Positions 1 through 8,557 of a stretch of DNA of 64,000 nucleotides are shown piece after piece. The translations under genes and the position numbers were made by a program. Positions within the stretch are counted from its first letter, which is position 1, and the number at the start of each line of letters is the position of its first letter. The DNA is from CAWHHZ01 sp963829355 (GTDB taxonomy: Bacteria; Acidobacteriota; Thermoanaerobaculia; Gp7-AA8; JAHWKK01): the NCBI GenBank assembly GCA_963829355.1, contig CAWHHZ010000007.1, positions 1 to 64,000 of the forward strand. Reading direction: 5' to 3'. Below the pieces are notes generated by a model that was not told the origin of the DNA, did no database searches, and saw only the letters and a program-made list of their open reading frames with translations.

Positions 1-344
1 GGCTGCGCCATCAGCACCATCGCCTCGTAGCAGGCAGAGTCGCCGTGGGGATGAAACTTACCGATAACGTCCCCGACCGTACGCGCCGACTTCTTGAATT
101 TCGCAGTGGCACTCAGACCGAGCTCCGACATCGCGTAGATGATCCGACGCTGTACGGGCTTCAGACCGTCGGTCACATGAGGAAGGGCGCGATCGAGGAT
201 GACGTACATCGAATAGTCGAGGTACGCTTTCTCCGCAAACGCCGCGACGGGAATCTCTTCGATCTCGAGGGCAGCCGTGCCGTCGGTGGGGAATCCAAGA
301 AGGGACTGCTGTTTCGATTTACCTGATTTTGTCTTTTTAGCCAT
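1..344 (-). CDS. parC: DNA topoisomerase IV subunit A (partial, N-terminal 114 residues)
   Basis: Reading from an ATG at 344 down to the window edge gives a protein that begins MAKKTKSGKS and then carries the typical ParC/GyrA start: YLDYSMYVILDRALP, DGLKPVQRRIIYAMSELGL, and the KFHPHGDSACYEAMV stretch of the breakage-reunion winged-helix domain. The wording around KKSARTVGDVIGKFHPHGD is closer to ParC than GyrA. The catalytic tyrosine lies beyond the window. ParC is the DNA-cutting subunit of topoisomerase IV, which decatenates replicated chromosomes together with ParE. parE lies upstream on the same strand with vapBC between them, so parE-vapBC-parC may be one transcription unit. The 3' end is missing because of the window border. 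Confidence 0.93.
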   Translation of the reverse strand, partial: MAKKTKSGKSKQQSLLGFPTDGTAALEIEEIPVAAFAEKAYLDYSMYVILDRALPHVTDGLKPVQRRIIYAMSELGLSATAKFKKSARTVGDVIGKFHPHGDSACYEAMVLMAQ

Positions 345-349
345 TTTGA

Positions 350-500
350 GAGTTCAAGGGGTCAGAGGTTCAAGGGTTCAAGGATTGCCGGACTCATTAA
401 TTCAAGAGCTCATGGTCCAAGGAGCTGAAGCCCCCCCACCGAGATCTTCGAACGCGGAGCAGCGCCATTGAGCTCTTGAACTATTGAACTCTTGAACCTT
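350..500. repeat. Short TTCAAGGG-type tandem array in opposed orientation
   Basis: The gap between vapC and parC holds degenerate copies of GTTCAAGG near 350-390 and their reverse complement form (CTTGAAC, TTGAACT) near 473-498. The two groups face each other around about 80 bp of unrelated sequence, so the transcript could fold. Similar TTCAAGG-like arrays recur at 3115-3235, 9655-9700 and 39133-39204. No gene is visible here. Confidence 0.6.
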
Positions 501-508
501 CCTATCCC

Positions 509-901
509 TCACCACGTCACCCACTCCTCATCGAGCGCCGCCAACCGCGAGATCTTCTGAAAGTCCCGGTCCCTGTGGAGGAGGGGAATCTGATGGTCCA
601 TCGCAATCTGAGCGATACAACAATCTATGGTGCTTCGGATGGTGAACGCACGTCTTCGCAGATCGAAGTACAGTTTCGTAGCTCTCGCCCACGAGTCATC
701 GTCCATCTCGAGATAGGTTTGAGTTCCGAGATATTCTGAAAGCAGGTTCCACTCACGATCGTCACGCGCGCCCTGCAGAAGTTCGAGCTGAGTGAATCTG
801 CAGAGCACCAGATCGATGCCACGCGTTCGCTGGCGAAAGAGCTCGCCTTTTCTTCGATCGCGGAAAATATCAATCCAGACTGAGGTGTCGACCAGGATCA
901 A
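509..901 (-). CDS. vapC: VapC-type PIN-domain ribonuclease toxin
   Basis: This 130-residue protein has the size and acidic residue pattern of VapC toxins: MILVDTSVWID with Asp5, Glu40 in TQLELLQGA, Asp93 in STIDCCIA, and Asp111 or Asp113 in LLHRDRDF. These form the metal site of PIN-domain RNases, which usually cut tRNA or rRNA. The start overlaps the antitoxin stop by 4 bp (ATGA), the normal arrangement for translational coupling in a vapBC pair. The RNA target cannot be read from sequence. Confidence 0.9.
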   Translation of the reverse strand: MILVDTSVWIDIFRDRRKGELFRQRTRGIDLVLCRFTQLELLQGARDDREWNLLSEYLGTQTYLEMDDDSWARATKLYFDLRRRAFTIRSTIDCCIAQIAMDHQIPLLHRDRDFQKISRLAALDEEWVTW

Positions 902-1098
902 CGCAGCTCCCGAGCCTTCTTGTGATCGAACCGATCCGACAACCGAATCTCGCCCGACAACTCAGTGAGGTCACGGCGTTTTCGTCGTCTGACGAGCTCC
1001 TCGAGAGCCAGGTGCACCACCTCCTTCTTCGTGGAGGTTCCCGTCAGCTCCATGGCCTCTGCCACCAGCTCGTCATCCAGTACGATATTCGTTCTCAT
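898..1098 (-). CDS. vapB: VapB-type ribbon-helix-helix antitoxin
   Basis: The 66-residue product starts MRTNIVLDDELVAEAM, which is a ribbon-helix-helix DNA-binding fold: a beta strand (RTNIVLDD) followed by a helix, GTSTKKEVVHLALEEL as the turn and second helix, then a charged C-terminal tail that would wrap the toxin. An in-frame start ten codons further upstream exists, but it would lie inside the palindromic operator and lacks the typical RTN start, so the ATG at 1098 is preferred. It neutralises the VapC encoded immediately downstream and should repress the operon by binding the palindrome at 1109-1128. Confidence 0.88.
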   Translation of the reverse strand: MRTNIVLDDELVAEAMELTGTSTKKEVVHLALEELVRRRKRRDLTELSGEIRLSDRFDHKKARELR

Positions 1099-1108
1099 AC
1101 ACCTTTCA

Positions 1109-1128
1109 ATGTGTACACGAGTACACAT
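1109..1128. promoter_or_regulatory. Palindromic operator upstream of vapBC
   Basis: The sequence ATGTGTAC-ACGA-GTACACAT is a perfect inverted repeat with 8-bp arms and a 4-bp centre. It ends 10 bp before the vapB start codon, where an autoregulatory site for an RHH antitoxin is expected. The palindrome is seen directly. Binding by VapB is inferred from position and family. Confidence 0.72.
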
Positions 1129-1149
1129 ATTTCCGCGAGTTCCGACGCT

Positions 1150-3042
1150 TCACACCTCCAGCTCCGCCTCGTCTCCCTTGTTCGTGAGCCACTCCCGGCG
1201 GTCGTTCGATCGGCCTTTTGCAAGCAGCATATCGAGAATCTCGTCGGGAGATACGCCATTGAGCGTCAGTCTGACGAGGCGGCGGGTGTCCGGCGCCATG
1301 GTCGTTTCTCTGAGCTGAAGCGGGTTCATCTCGCCCAGCCCCTTGAATCTCTGCACGTTGATTTTCGCGCGTGCGTTCTCGGCGAGGATGCGGTCCACGA
1401 TCCCCTGCTTTTCGGCGTCGTCGAGCGCGTAGTAGACGTTCTTACCGACATCGATCCGATAGAGCGGCGGCATCGCCACGTACACATGCCCCTGCGCGAC
1501 GAGTGATCTGAAGTGCTTGATGAAGAGGGCGCAGAGAAGTGTGGCGATGTGGAGACCGTCGGAGTCCGCGTCCGCCAGGATGCACACTCTTCCATATCTG
1601 AGTCCGTCGAGCTTGTCGTTCCCGGGATCGACTCCGAGCGCCACGGCGATGTCGTGCACTTCCTGCGAGGCCAGAACCTGCGTCGGATCGACTTCCCAGG
1701 TGTTGAGGATCTTTCCGCGGAGCGGCATGATCGCCTGAAACTCACGATCGCGAGCCTGTTTGGCGCTCCCTCCCGCCGAGTCTCCCTCGACGAGAAACAA
1801 CTCCGTACGGTCGAGATCGTCACTCGCACAGTCTGCGAGTTTTCCCGGCAGGGCCGGGCCGCTCGTCGTCTTTTTGCGCGCGACCTTCTTGCCCGCCCTC
1901 ATCCTCGCCTGCGCACGATCGATCGCCAACCGCGCGATGGCCTCCGCCTCCTCGACGTGCTGGTTGAGCCAGAGCGAGAACGCGTCCTGCGTCACCCCGG
2001 AGACGAACGCGGCAGTCTCGCGGGAGGAGAGCCTGTCCTTGGTCTGCCCCGTGAACTGCGGGTCGGCCATTCGGATCGACAGGACATACGCACATGTCGA
2101 CCAGACGTCGTCGGGGCTGATCTTCACTCCCCGGGGGACGAGATTCCGAAACTCGCAGAACTCCCGCACGGCTTCGGTGAGACCTGTACGGAACCCGTTG
2201 ACGTGCGTGCCACCCGCCACGGTCGGAATCAGATTGACGTATGACTCGGCGAGCAGGTCGTCCCCTTCGGGGACCCAGAAAACCGCCCAGTCCGCCTCCT
2301 CGTTGGCGCCCTTGAAATGACCTACGAATGGTGCCTCCGGGATCGTCTCGACATCTCCGATCGAGCTCGTCAGATAGTCCGGCAGACCGTCCTCGTAGTA
2401 CCACTCTTCGCTGTCGTCCGTATTTTGTTCATTGACGAATTTCAGGTGCAGTCCCGGAGCGAGAACGGCCTTCGCTCGCATGCCGTGCTTGAGACGCGAG
2501 ACGGAGAACTTGACGGTGTCGAAGTACTTCTCATCCGGCCAGAAGCGAATGGTGGTGCCCGTGTTTCGCTGACCCACCGATCCGATCTTCTCGAGCTCGC
2601 TGCTCTTTTCTCCACCGGCAAAGGTCATCGTGTACTCGACGCCGTCACGCTTGACCCACACCTGCAATTTCTTCGAGAGCGCGTTGACGACCGAGACGCC
2701 GACCCCGTGCAGGCCGCCTGAGAACCGGTAATTCTTGTTGGAGAATTTTGCTCCGGCGTGAAGACGGGTGAGGATGACCTCGACTCCCGAGATCTTCTCG
2801 GTCTTGTGTCTGTCGACCGGCATTCCGCGGCCGTCGTCGCTGACCGACAGCGAACCGTCATCATGCAGAGTGACAAGAATGTTGCGGCAGTGGCCTGCGA
2901 TCGCTTCGTCGGCGGCGTTGTCGATCACTTCCTGCGCAAGGTGGTTCGGCCGCTCGGTCTGGGTGTACATGCCGGGACGCTTCCGCACCGGCTCGAGACC
3001 CGTCAGGACCTCGATTGCTGAGGAGTCATACTTCGATGTCAT
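1150..3042 (-). CDS. parE: DNA topoisomerase IV subunit B
   Basis: This 630-residue, uninterrupted protein has the whole type IIA B-subunit layout: the GHKL ATPase domain (VIDNAADEA, DDGRGMPVD, and the glycine-rich SGGLHGVGVSVVNALS), the transducer domain, then the TOPRIM domain with LFLVEGDSAGGSAKQ and the acidic DADSDGLH, ending in RFKGLGEMNP. ELFLVEGDSAGGSAKQARDR, the TWEVDPTQVLASQEVHDI region and the length below 650 residues match ParE better than GyrB. It supplies the ATP-driven strand-passage activity of topoisomerase IV. The partner parC is 0.8 kb downstream on the same strand, separated by vapBC. Confidence 0.95.
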   Translation of the reverse strand: MTSKYDSSAIEVLTGLEPVRKRPGMYTQTERPNHLAQEVIDNAADEAIAGHCRNILVTLHDDGSLSVSDDGRGMPVDRHKTEKISGVEVILTRLHAGAKFSNKNYRFSGGLHGVGVSVVNALSKKLQVWVKRDGVEYTMTFAGGEKSSELEKIGSVGQRNTGTTIRFWPDEKYFDTVKFSVSRLKHGMRAKAVLAPGLHLKFVNEQNTDDSEEWYYEDGLPDYLTSSIGDVETIPEAPFVGHFKGANEEADWAVFWVPEGDDLLAESYVNLIPTVAGGTHVNGFRTGLTEAVREFCEFRNLVPRGVKISPDDVWSTCAYVLSIRMADPQFTGQTKDRLSSRETAAFVSGVTQDAFSLWLNQHVEEAEAIARLAIDRAQARMRAGKKVARKKTTSGPALPGKLADCASDDLDRTELFLVEGDSAGGSAKQARDREFQAIMPLRGKILNTWEVDPTQVLASQEVHDIAVALGVDPGNDKLDGLRYGRVCILADADSDGLHIATLLCALFIKHFRSLVAQGHVYVAMPPLYRIDVGKNVYYALDDAEKQGIVDRILAENARAKINVQRFKGLGEMNPLQLRETTMAPDTRRLVRLTLNGVSPDEILDMLLAKGRSNDRREWLTNKGDEAELEV

Positions 3043-3114
3043 TTGTCCTGAATTTCACTCCAAAGGGCTGCAACGGGTTGGTTCACGCATCATAACAGCA
3101 GGGAGGGGAGGAGG

Positions 3115-3235
3115 TGGTTCAAGGGTTCAAGGGTTCAAGGGTTCAGGAGTTCAGGGGTTCAGGAGGTTCAGGGGTTCAGGTCAGGGTTCAAGGGTTCAAG
3201 GTTCAGGGGTTCGGGGGTTCAGGGGTTCGAGGGAA
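3115..3235. repeat. GGGTTCAA/GGGTTCAG tandem array
   Basis: About 120 bp of near-perfect 8-mer repeats (GGTTCAAG, GGGTTCAG and variants) fills the gap between the 3' end of the lipoprotein gene and the parE start. It is strongly strand-asymmetric and lacks the opposed partner seen for other arrays. It could be slippage-prone. It belongs to the same sequence family as the array at 350-500. Confidence 0.8.
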
Positions 3236-3260
3236 GGATTTGGATGCGTGATGGGGAGGG

Positions 3261-3749
3261 TCAGCGACGGGCGGTCTCTGTGCAGTCGACACTTTGTCGT
3301 GCCGTGTTGAGAGCGTCCCACAATTCCCGCAGATCGTCCGGGAGATCCCCGCCGTCGTTCCATTCGACGATCTTCTGCTCGCTCTTCCCGGTCTCGAGGG
3401 TCATCGTGTACGTGAAGAAATCCGCCCCCTGCTGGAAGTACTCACTCTCCCAGGCATCGACATCCGCCTCGGCGATGGCTCGGTCGACGCTCTCGAGAAC
3501 CTCGCCCTCGATCGTCTGGCGGCAGACAGCACCTCCGGGCGTGGTCCGCGCGAGCACCCCTTCCGAGGTGAGCGACACGCTTCCGTCTCCCCTTCCAGTG
3601 ATCCCACCGGAGCTCTGAACCACGATTGACCACTCCTGCATGCTGACCTCCTCCGGCTGCGCTTCACCGACATTTTCATCCACGCCGGACTGGCAGGAGA
3701 CGGCGGCCAGAAGCAGGAGCGGCAGAAAAGATCCCAGCACGCGCCTCAC
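3261..3749 (-). CDS. Predicted lipoprotein of unknown function
   Basis: The 162-residue product begins MRRVLGSFLPLLLLAAVSC, a signal peptide with the lipobox AAVSC, so Cys19 should be lipidated. The rest is acidic and soluble, with a SSGGITGRGDGSVSLTSEG segment that recalls small beta-rich secreted proteins, but I do not recognise a family. The start codon overlaps the stop of the upstream aconitase-family gene by 4 bp, so the two are translationally coupled. There is no obvious functional link. Confidence 0.7.
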   Translation of the reverse strand: MRRVLGSFLPLLLLAAVSCQSGVDENVGEAQPEEVSMQEWSIVVQSSGGITGRGDGSVSLTSEGVLARTTPGGAVCRQTIEGEVLESVDRAIAEADVDAWESEYFQQGADFFTYTMTLETGKSEQKIVEWNDGGDLPDDLRELWDALNTARQSVDCTETARR

Positions 3750-5749
3750 GCCATCACTTCCGAACGGGCGAACATGCCCGGCGTATAGACGGAGATCTTT
3801 CCGGTGAACGCCGAGGCGGCGACCGTCAGGGGGGATGCGAGCCAGAGTCGCCCCGGACCGGACCGACCCTTGAAGTTTCGGTTGATTGCGCTGACGGTCA
3901 CCTGATCATTGTCGACCGAAACTCCAGGGCCACACCCGATACACGCGCCGCATCCCGGGCGAATCAGCTCGACGCCAGCCTTCTCGAACGTCTCGATCAT
4001 CCCCTGCTCACGGCAGAACTCCTCGACCATCCTGGAGCCGAACTGGATATAGAACTTGACGCCTTCCGCGACACGCAGCCCGGCGCCCACCGCGTCCTTG
4101 CATACGCGGTGGTACATCAGCAGATCGTCGATCTTTCCAGCCGTACAGCTTCCACCGTACGCGATGTCGACGGGAATCTCGCCGATCTCGGAGATGTAGG
4201 CGCCATTGGTCGGATCGGAAGGGATGCCGTGGTCCGGATCTCCCGGATGAGCCACCATCGGCTGAATCGTCGAGAGGTCGATCTCGTGGACACCCCCGGC
4301 GTAGCTCGCATCAGGATCGGGAGCGATTGAATTACGACGCATCTCGTCGATGTCGACGTCCCCGCCGCGCACCTGTGCAATCCAGTCGTAGGTCTTCTCG
4401 TCGGCGGCGACGATCGCTCCTCTCGCCGAGCACTCGGTCGCCATATTCGCGAGCGTGCCGCGCTCATCCATTGAGAGGTTCGAAACTCCGGGGCCGGTGA
4501 ACTCCATGACCCGATTGAGCGTCATCTGCGGCTTTGCGTACTCGAGCAGGATATGAAGCATCACATCCTTTGCCGTCGCGTTCGACGGTAGCTCTCCCCT
4601 GAGCTCGAATCGGATCGCCTCCGGCACTTCCACCTGTGTGAATCCGGAGTGCACCAGATTGGCGTACTCCGTCGCTCCGACTCCCCATGCAAGGGCGTTG
4701 TTCACGCCACCCATGCACGTGTGACTGTCAGTCGCCTGGATGAAGTCGCCCGGATCGACCAGATACTCGCGCGCCACCTCATGGCAGATCCCTGGCGAGA
4801 CACGATCCTTCGCGGAGAAGTCGCGACAGCCCGTGTGGGTCTGGAAGTCGCGCTGCATCCGTCGAAGCGTCTCGATCTTGTCGATGAACGGCTTCATCTT
4901 CTCGACCTCGTCGGCGTAGATCAGGTGATCCTCGAACACGGCGAACTTGTCGGGATTGACGATCTCGTAATCGTTCCCGTATTCCTGCTGAAGAAAGTGA
5001 TGCACCTGCGCCGTGGTGAACTCGTGCGAGTAGCCGCCGTCGACATTGACCAGGATCGCATCTCCCGGCTTCACGAAGGTCTCCCCCTCGGAGCCGACCA
5101 TATGACGCGCCAGAACCTTCTCCGTCATGTTCATTGGCCGCGCACCCGTCGCAGGGATCGGCAGATCGATCTCTCCACGTGCGAGCGCCTTGGCGAAGGG
5201 AAACAGCCCTCCCGCCTGAACGATCAGTTGCGTGATCGGGTCGTAGTGGCGATAGAACTCCTCGAGCGGCACTCCCTCGCCATCCTGAAGGCGGCGGAGG
5301 ATGTCGTAGTTCCCCATCAGCACGCCCTGGTTGATGTTGTTCTGCGCGTGAATCGGCGCGAAAGACTCCGCGATCGCGATCCGGATGCCCGCCCACTTCT
5401 CCGCCTGGACGGCAGTTTCGCGGGAGCTTCCGACACCCTTGCGGTAGCCGGAGACGATCACCTCGAAGTTGCCGCCGATGAGGGCATCGCGCTCGAAGAT
5501 CCGCGTGCCATCGACGATCAGACCCGCATACGCCTCTCGCGCCAGATCCTCCGGACGGTGATTGAAGCAGACCCACGCGGGGGTCATCGCATCGGTGTTG
5601 ATGTCGTCGAGCAGATCCTCCGGAGCGGTCAGGTCGTCGAGCGTCAGATTGACCTCTCCGGACAGCTGCTTCCGGATCAGATCCGGATCCTTCGTCATGA
5701 AGAGGACACGTTTGTCTGGGTTGAGTCGTACGATATCGGGTGGCTTCAT
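3746..5749 (-). CDS. Aconitase-family hydratase with N-terminal swivel domain
   Basis: The 667-residue protein has an N-terminal swivel-type part (ALIGGNFEVIVSGYRKGVGSSRETA, about residues 85-115) followed by the catalytic aconitase domains. FeS ligands are visible as Cys535 (GGSCTAG) and Cys600/Cys603 (PGCGACIGCGP). TDSHTCMGG and the C-terminal INRNFKGRSG are family signatures. Having the swivel first resembles AcnB, but the HEAT-like domain of AcnB is missing. It also resembles fused LeuC/LeuD-type dehydratases in permuted order. The substrate (citrate, homocitrate, isopropylmalate or a relative) cannot be decided. It is a cytosolic [4Fe-4S] hydro-lyase, coupled by a 4-bp overlap to the lipoprotein gene downstream. 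Confidence 0.85.
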   Translation of the reverse strand: MKPPDIVRLNPDKRVLFMTKDPDLIRKQLSGEVNLTLDDLTAPEDLLDDINTDAMTPAWVCFNHRPEDLAREAYAGLIVDGTRIFERDALIGGNFEVIVSGYRKGVGSSRETAVQAEKWAGIRIAIAESFAPIHAQNNINQGVLMGNYDILRRLQDGEGVPLEEFYRHYDPITQLIVQAGGLFPFAKALARGEIDLPIPATGARPMNMTEKVLARHMVGSEGETFVKPGDAILVNVDGGYSHEFTTAQVHHFLQQEYGNDYEIVNPDKFAVFEDHLIYADEVEKMKPFIDKIETLRRMQRDFQTHTGCRDFSAKDRVSPGICHEVAREYLVDPGDFIQATDSHTCMGGVNNALAWGVGATEYANLVHSGFTQVEVPEAIRFELRGELPSNATAKDVMLHILLEYAKPQMTLNRVMEFTGPGVSNLSMDERGTLANMATECSARGAIVAADEKTYDWIAQVRGGDVDIDEMRRNSIAPDPDASYAGGVHEIDLSTIQPMVAHPGDPDHGIPSDPTNGAYISEIGEIPVDIAYGGSCTAGKIDDLLMYHRVCKDAVGAGLRVAEGVKFYIQFGSRMVEEFCREQGMIETFEKAGVELIRPGCGACIGCGPGVSVDNDQVTVSAINRNFKGRSGPGRLWLASPLTVAASAFTGKISVYTPGMFARSEVMA

Positions 5750-5754
5750 AATTT

Positions 5755-5977
5755 GAACGATGAACGATGAACGATGAACGATGAAAGATGAAGTTGAAAG
5801 TTGCTAGAAGCGAGAAGCGCTACTGTTTGAAGCTATAACGGTACCAGCCCCGCGAGGATTTCGGGCAAACTGTCAAAGGACCATAGCTCGTGCCGCCTCG
5901 TTCCTGCATCGTTGCTCCTTCATCGTTCATCGTTCATCTTTCATCGTTCATCGTTCATCGTTCATCGTTCATCGTTC
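5755..5977. repeat. Opposed heptamer arrays (GAACGAT / TTCATCG)
   Basis: Perfect to near-perfect 7-bp repeats of GAACGAT run from about 5755 to 5791, and the reverse complement TTCATCG repeats run from about 5919 to 5977. They flank about 125 bp of non-repeated sequence, so the two arrays can pair. The right-hand array runs into the 3' end of yceH and encodes its last residues (ENDER). The array sits directly upstream of the aconitase-family start. Confidence 0.85.
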
Positions 5978-6612
5978 TCCTCTCCAACTCCCAACTGTTC
6001 TTCCAGCTCGCGCAGCCTCGTACTGAGAGTCTCGACCATCTGCTCGAGTCTGGCCACCCTCGCGGTCAGCGATTCTGCGACGGGTGACTCTGGGGCCGCG
6101 ACCGCTGCCGTCTCGGCCACCGTGCCGATCAGGTGAGTCCAGCGTGCCTCCTTCTGACCCGGCAGGCGCTCGAGCTCCCTTACCATCGGCTCCTCGCTCG
6201 AGGCGTCGGCCTGGAGAACCGACTCGACCTCGACGACGGACGAGAAGGAATGGAGCCTCTCACTACGCGAACGGAGCTCGCCGGGCGTCTGTGAGCCTCG
6301 GAGAAGAAGGAGCGTCACAAGGGCCTTGAGCTCCGGCGAGACCTCCCACTTTCTGTCGACGTTGTGCTCAAACTTGTCCGTGCGGGATCCGTGAACCTTC
6401 CACACCAGGCCGAGCTCCTGGAGCCTGTCGATCGCGGCCTTGATCTCTGGCTCCTCGAGACTCATCACTGGATCGCGGCTCGTAGACTGATTGCAGGCCG
6501 AGCGGAGAGAGCCGAGAGTCAGCGGATAGTAGTCAGGCGTCGACTGCTGCTTTTCGAGCAGGCTTCCCAGGACGCGAATCTCGATCTCATCCAGTGGTCG
6601 TTCGATCTTCAT
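5962..6612 (-). CDS. yceH: YceH family protein (DUF480)
   Basis: The 216-residue protein begins IERPLDEIEIRVLGSLLEKQQSTPDYYPLTL, the DUF480 signature, followed by LRSACNQSTSRDPV and LLLLRGSQTPGELRSRSERL. The fold is two winged-helix domains. No biochemical role is firmly established for the family. After about residue 165 a segment predicted as coiled coil (VARLEQMVETLSTRLRELEEQL) follows. The final residues are encoded by a 7-bp tandem repeat, so the tail may vary between strains. Confidence 0.9.
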   Translation of the reverse strand: MKIERPLDEIEIRVLGSLLEKQQSTPDYYPLTLGSLRSACNQSTSRDPVMSLEEPEIKAAIDRLQELGLVWKVHGSRTDKFEHNVDRKWEVSPELKALVTLLLLRGSQTPGELRSRSERLHSFSSVVEVESVLQADASSEEPMVRELERLPGQKEARWTHLIGTVAETAAVAAPESPVAESLTARVARLEQMVETLSTRLRELEEQLGVGEENDER

Positions 6613-6672
6613 GGGGCCGGATTATAGCGGGAGCTCGCCGGCCATGATCAGAGCATACCTCGGAGGAACATG

Positions 6673-6866
6673 AGAGCGGAGCGCTGACATCTCGCCTCCG
6701 GGGAGTGTCGGCGGCGTCGGGGCCTCCGAGCCTCCACTTCGCAGATGTGCGAATGGACGGAAAAATAGTGCTGTGGCGGCGAAGGTCGAGATCGCTTAGG
6801 TGAGGGTTTGGAAACCCCCTCTCGCCGCCGACGATCCGCGGGGCGGATACGTCAGCGCTCCGCTCT
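6673..6866. repeat. Imperfect long palindrome between yceH and fprA
   Basis: A 16-bp arm, AGAGCGGAGCGCTGAC, at 6673-6688 is repeated exactly in reverse complement at 6851-6866. Further pairing exists inside (GGCGGCG near 6708 with CGCCGCCG near 6826, and GAGGGGGTTT). The element fills most of the 280-bp gap upstream of yceH and downstream of fprA. It looks like a non-autonomous palindromic element or a structured terminator region, and no coding potential was seen. Confidence 0.65.
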
Positions 6867-6892
6867 GCGCTCTTCAGTTCGGGACATTGGGG

Positions 6893-8263
6893 CTACGATG
6901 GCCCGAGTCGCTCGAGCATTTCGTCAATCCTGCTCAACTTGACTCTCGGCCGGCCGGCAGTCTTGCCGCTCTCAATCTCGTACTCATCGATGCGCGACCA
7001 CTCGTCGTAGCTGACCCACCGGACATTCTTCTCACGCAGCAGCGCGGAGATGTCACGTGACCGTTCATCTCCGAGTGCCGCCACGTCCTCGATCATCGAG
7101 GCCACGGTCTGGTTCGCGTCACCCTTGTTCGTGCCGATCAGGCCCGTAGGTCCGCGCTTGATCCAGCCGACGACGTAATCGTGCTCATAGCCATCTCCGG
7201 CGACGCGACCGCCCTCGTTCGGGATCACGGCGTTGCGGTCGTCGAACGGGAGCTCCGGAAGCGGGTTCGACCTGTAGCCCACCGCCCGGATGACCATCGT
7301 GGTGGGAAGGACCTCGACTTCCCCCGTGCCCATGGGGGAGATGCGGCCATCCTCCTTCGCAACGAGTCGGTTGCGCTCGATCTCGAGCCCCGCCACCTTT
7401 CCGTGATCTCCGAACAATTTGACGGGCGACGCGAGAAACACGATTCGTATGTGCCGCTTCGACGGATCCTCCGGCTCGCTGGCAAACTTGCGGAACAGCT
7501 CCATGTTCTTCTGCGCGCTGCGATCGGTCTCGAGCTCTGCTTCGCTCGCCGGATCGAGCTCGAGCTGTTTCGGGTCGACGATCACCTGGACACCCTCGAG
7601 CTCGCCGATCTCCTGAAGCTCGCCCGGCGTGCATTTCGCCTGCACCGGGCCTCGCCGCGCGATGATCCAGATTTCTCTGATCTTCTCTTTCCTCAGCTCC
7701 TCGAGTGCGACATCCGAGATATCGGTGGTCGCGAGGTCGTCCGCCCGCTTCGCCAGAACGCGGGTCACGTCCATCGCGACATTGCCGATGCCGATCACCG
7801 CCACGTTGTCGTGATCGAGCGAGTAACAGACATCGCAGAGGTCGGGATGGCAGTTGTACCAGTTTACGAACTCGGTCGAGGAAACGCTTCCCTCGAGCTC
7901 CTCTCCCTCAATTCCGAGCGGCCGGTCACCCTGAGCACCGACGGCGTACACCACCTGATGGTAGTGCTCCAGGAGATCGGCTCGAGTGATGTCGCTGCCG
8001 TACCGGACGTTGCCGAAGAAACGCACGCGCTCGTCACGCGCGGTGCGGTCGAACACCTTGACGACGTTCTTGATCTTCTGGTGATCAGGTGCCACCCCGT
8101 AACGCACGAGACCGAACGGCGCCGGCAATCTGTCGAAGAGATCGACCCGCACCTCGATGTCCTTCGATGCCAGCAGCGCACCCGCTGCAAACATCCCCGA
8201 GGGGCCCGTTCCGATGACTGCGACACGAAGAGGATTCTCGGGAGTACCGACTCGCTTTTCCAT
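6893..8263 (-). CDS. fprA: FprA-type ferredoxin/adrenodoxin-NADP+ reductase
   Basis: From the ATG at 8263 the product is 456 residues, the usual size of FprA. It has the FAD-binding VAVIGTGPSGMFAAG near residue 14, the LAPFGLVRYG-like LPAPFGLVRYGVAPDHQ, the NADP-binding VIGIGNVAMDVTR, and the C-terminal GWIKRGPTGLIGTNKGDA that closes the flavin site. It would move electrons between NADPH and a ferredoxin in the cytosol. The reading frame stays open for another 170 codons upstream, but that part is low-complexity and overlaps a repeat array and an oppositely oriented gene, so it is not taken as coding. Confidence 0.93.
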   Translation of the reverse strand: MEKRVGTPENPLRVAVIGTGPSGMFAAGALLASKDIEVRVDLFDRLPAPFGLVRYGVAPDHQKIKNVVKVFDRTARDERVRFFGNVRYGSDITRADLLEHYHQVVYAVGAQGDRPLGIEGEELEGSVSSTEFVNWYNCHPDLCDVCYSLDHDNVAVIGIGNVAMDVTRVLAKRADDLATTDISDVALEELRKEKIREIWIIARRGPVQAKCTPGELQEIGELEGVQVIVDPKQLELDPASEAELETDRSAQKNMELFRKFASEPEDPSKRHIRIVFLASPVKLFGDHGKVAGLEIERNRLVAKEDGRISPMGTGEVEVLPTTMVIRAVGYRSNPLPELPFDDRNAVIPNEGGRVAGDGYEHDYVVGWIKRGPTGLIGTNKGDANQTVASMIEDVAALGDERSRDISALLREKNVRWVSYDEWSRIDEYEIESGKTAGRPRVKLSRIDEMLERLGPS

Positions 8264-8307
8264 GAGACGGTACTTTACAACAGGGGGTGCGGGGACAGTG
8301 CGGATCG

Positions 8308-8415
8308 GTGGACGGAAGCGTGGACAGATGCGTGGACCGAAGCGTGGACAAAAGCAGAACGATGATCCCGGTTCTCCACGCTTTTGTCCACGTCTCCGTC
8401 CACGTTTCTGTCCAC
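8308..8415. repeat. Opposed GTGGAC arrays
   Basis: Copies of GTGGAC(A/G/C) separated by short GAAGC- or GATGC-like spacers run from 8308 to about 8360, then GTCCACG copies run from about 8386 to 8415, giving a long imperfect hairpin. It lies between the divergent fprA and the CPLC-protein gene. The same GTGGAC motif array occurs at about 30771-30841. Confidence 0.75.
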
Positions 8416-8557
8416 GAACTTCGCTCATATCCGCCTCTGCGAATCCACTCATCGTAGAATCTCTTTCCATTCCGAGGAGAAATCGGGCCCATTTCGGCCA
8501 ATTTCTCGACTTCTTTCGATTTCCGAGGGAGCCTCGGTGTACGAAAGGAGACTCGAA

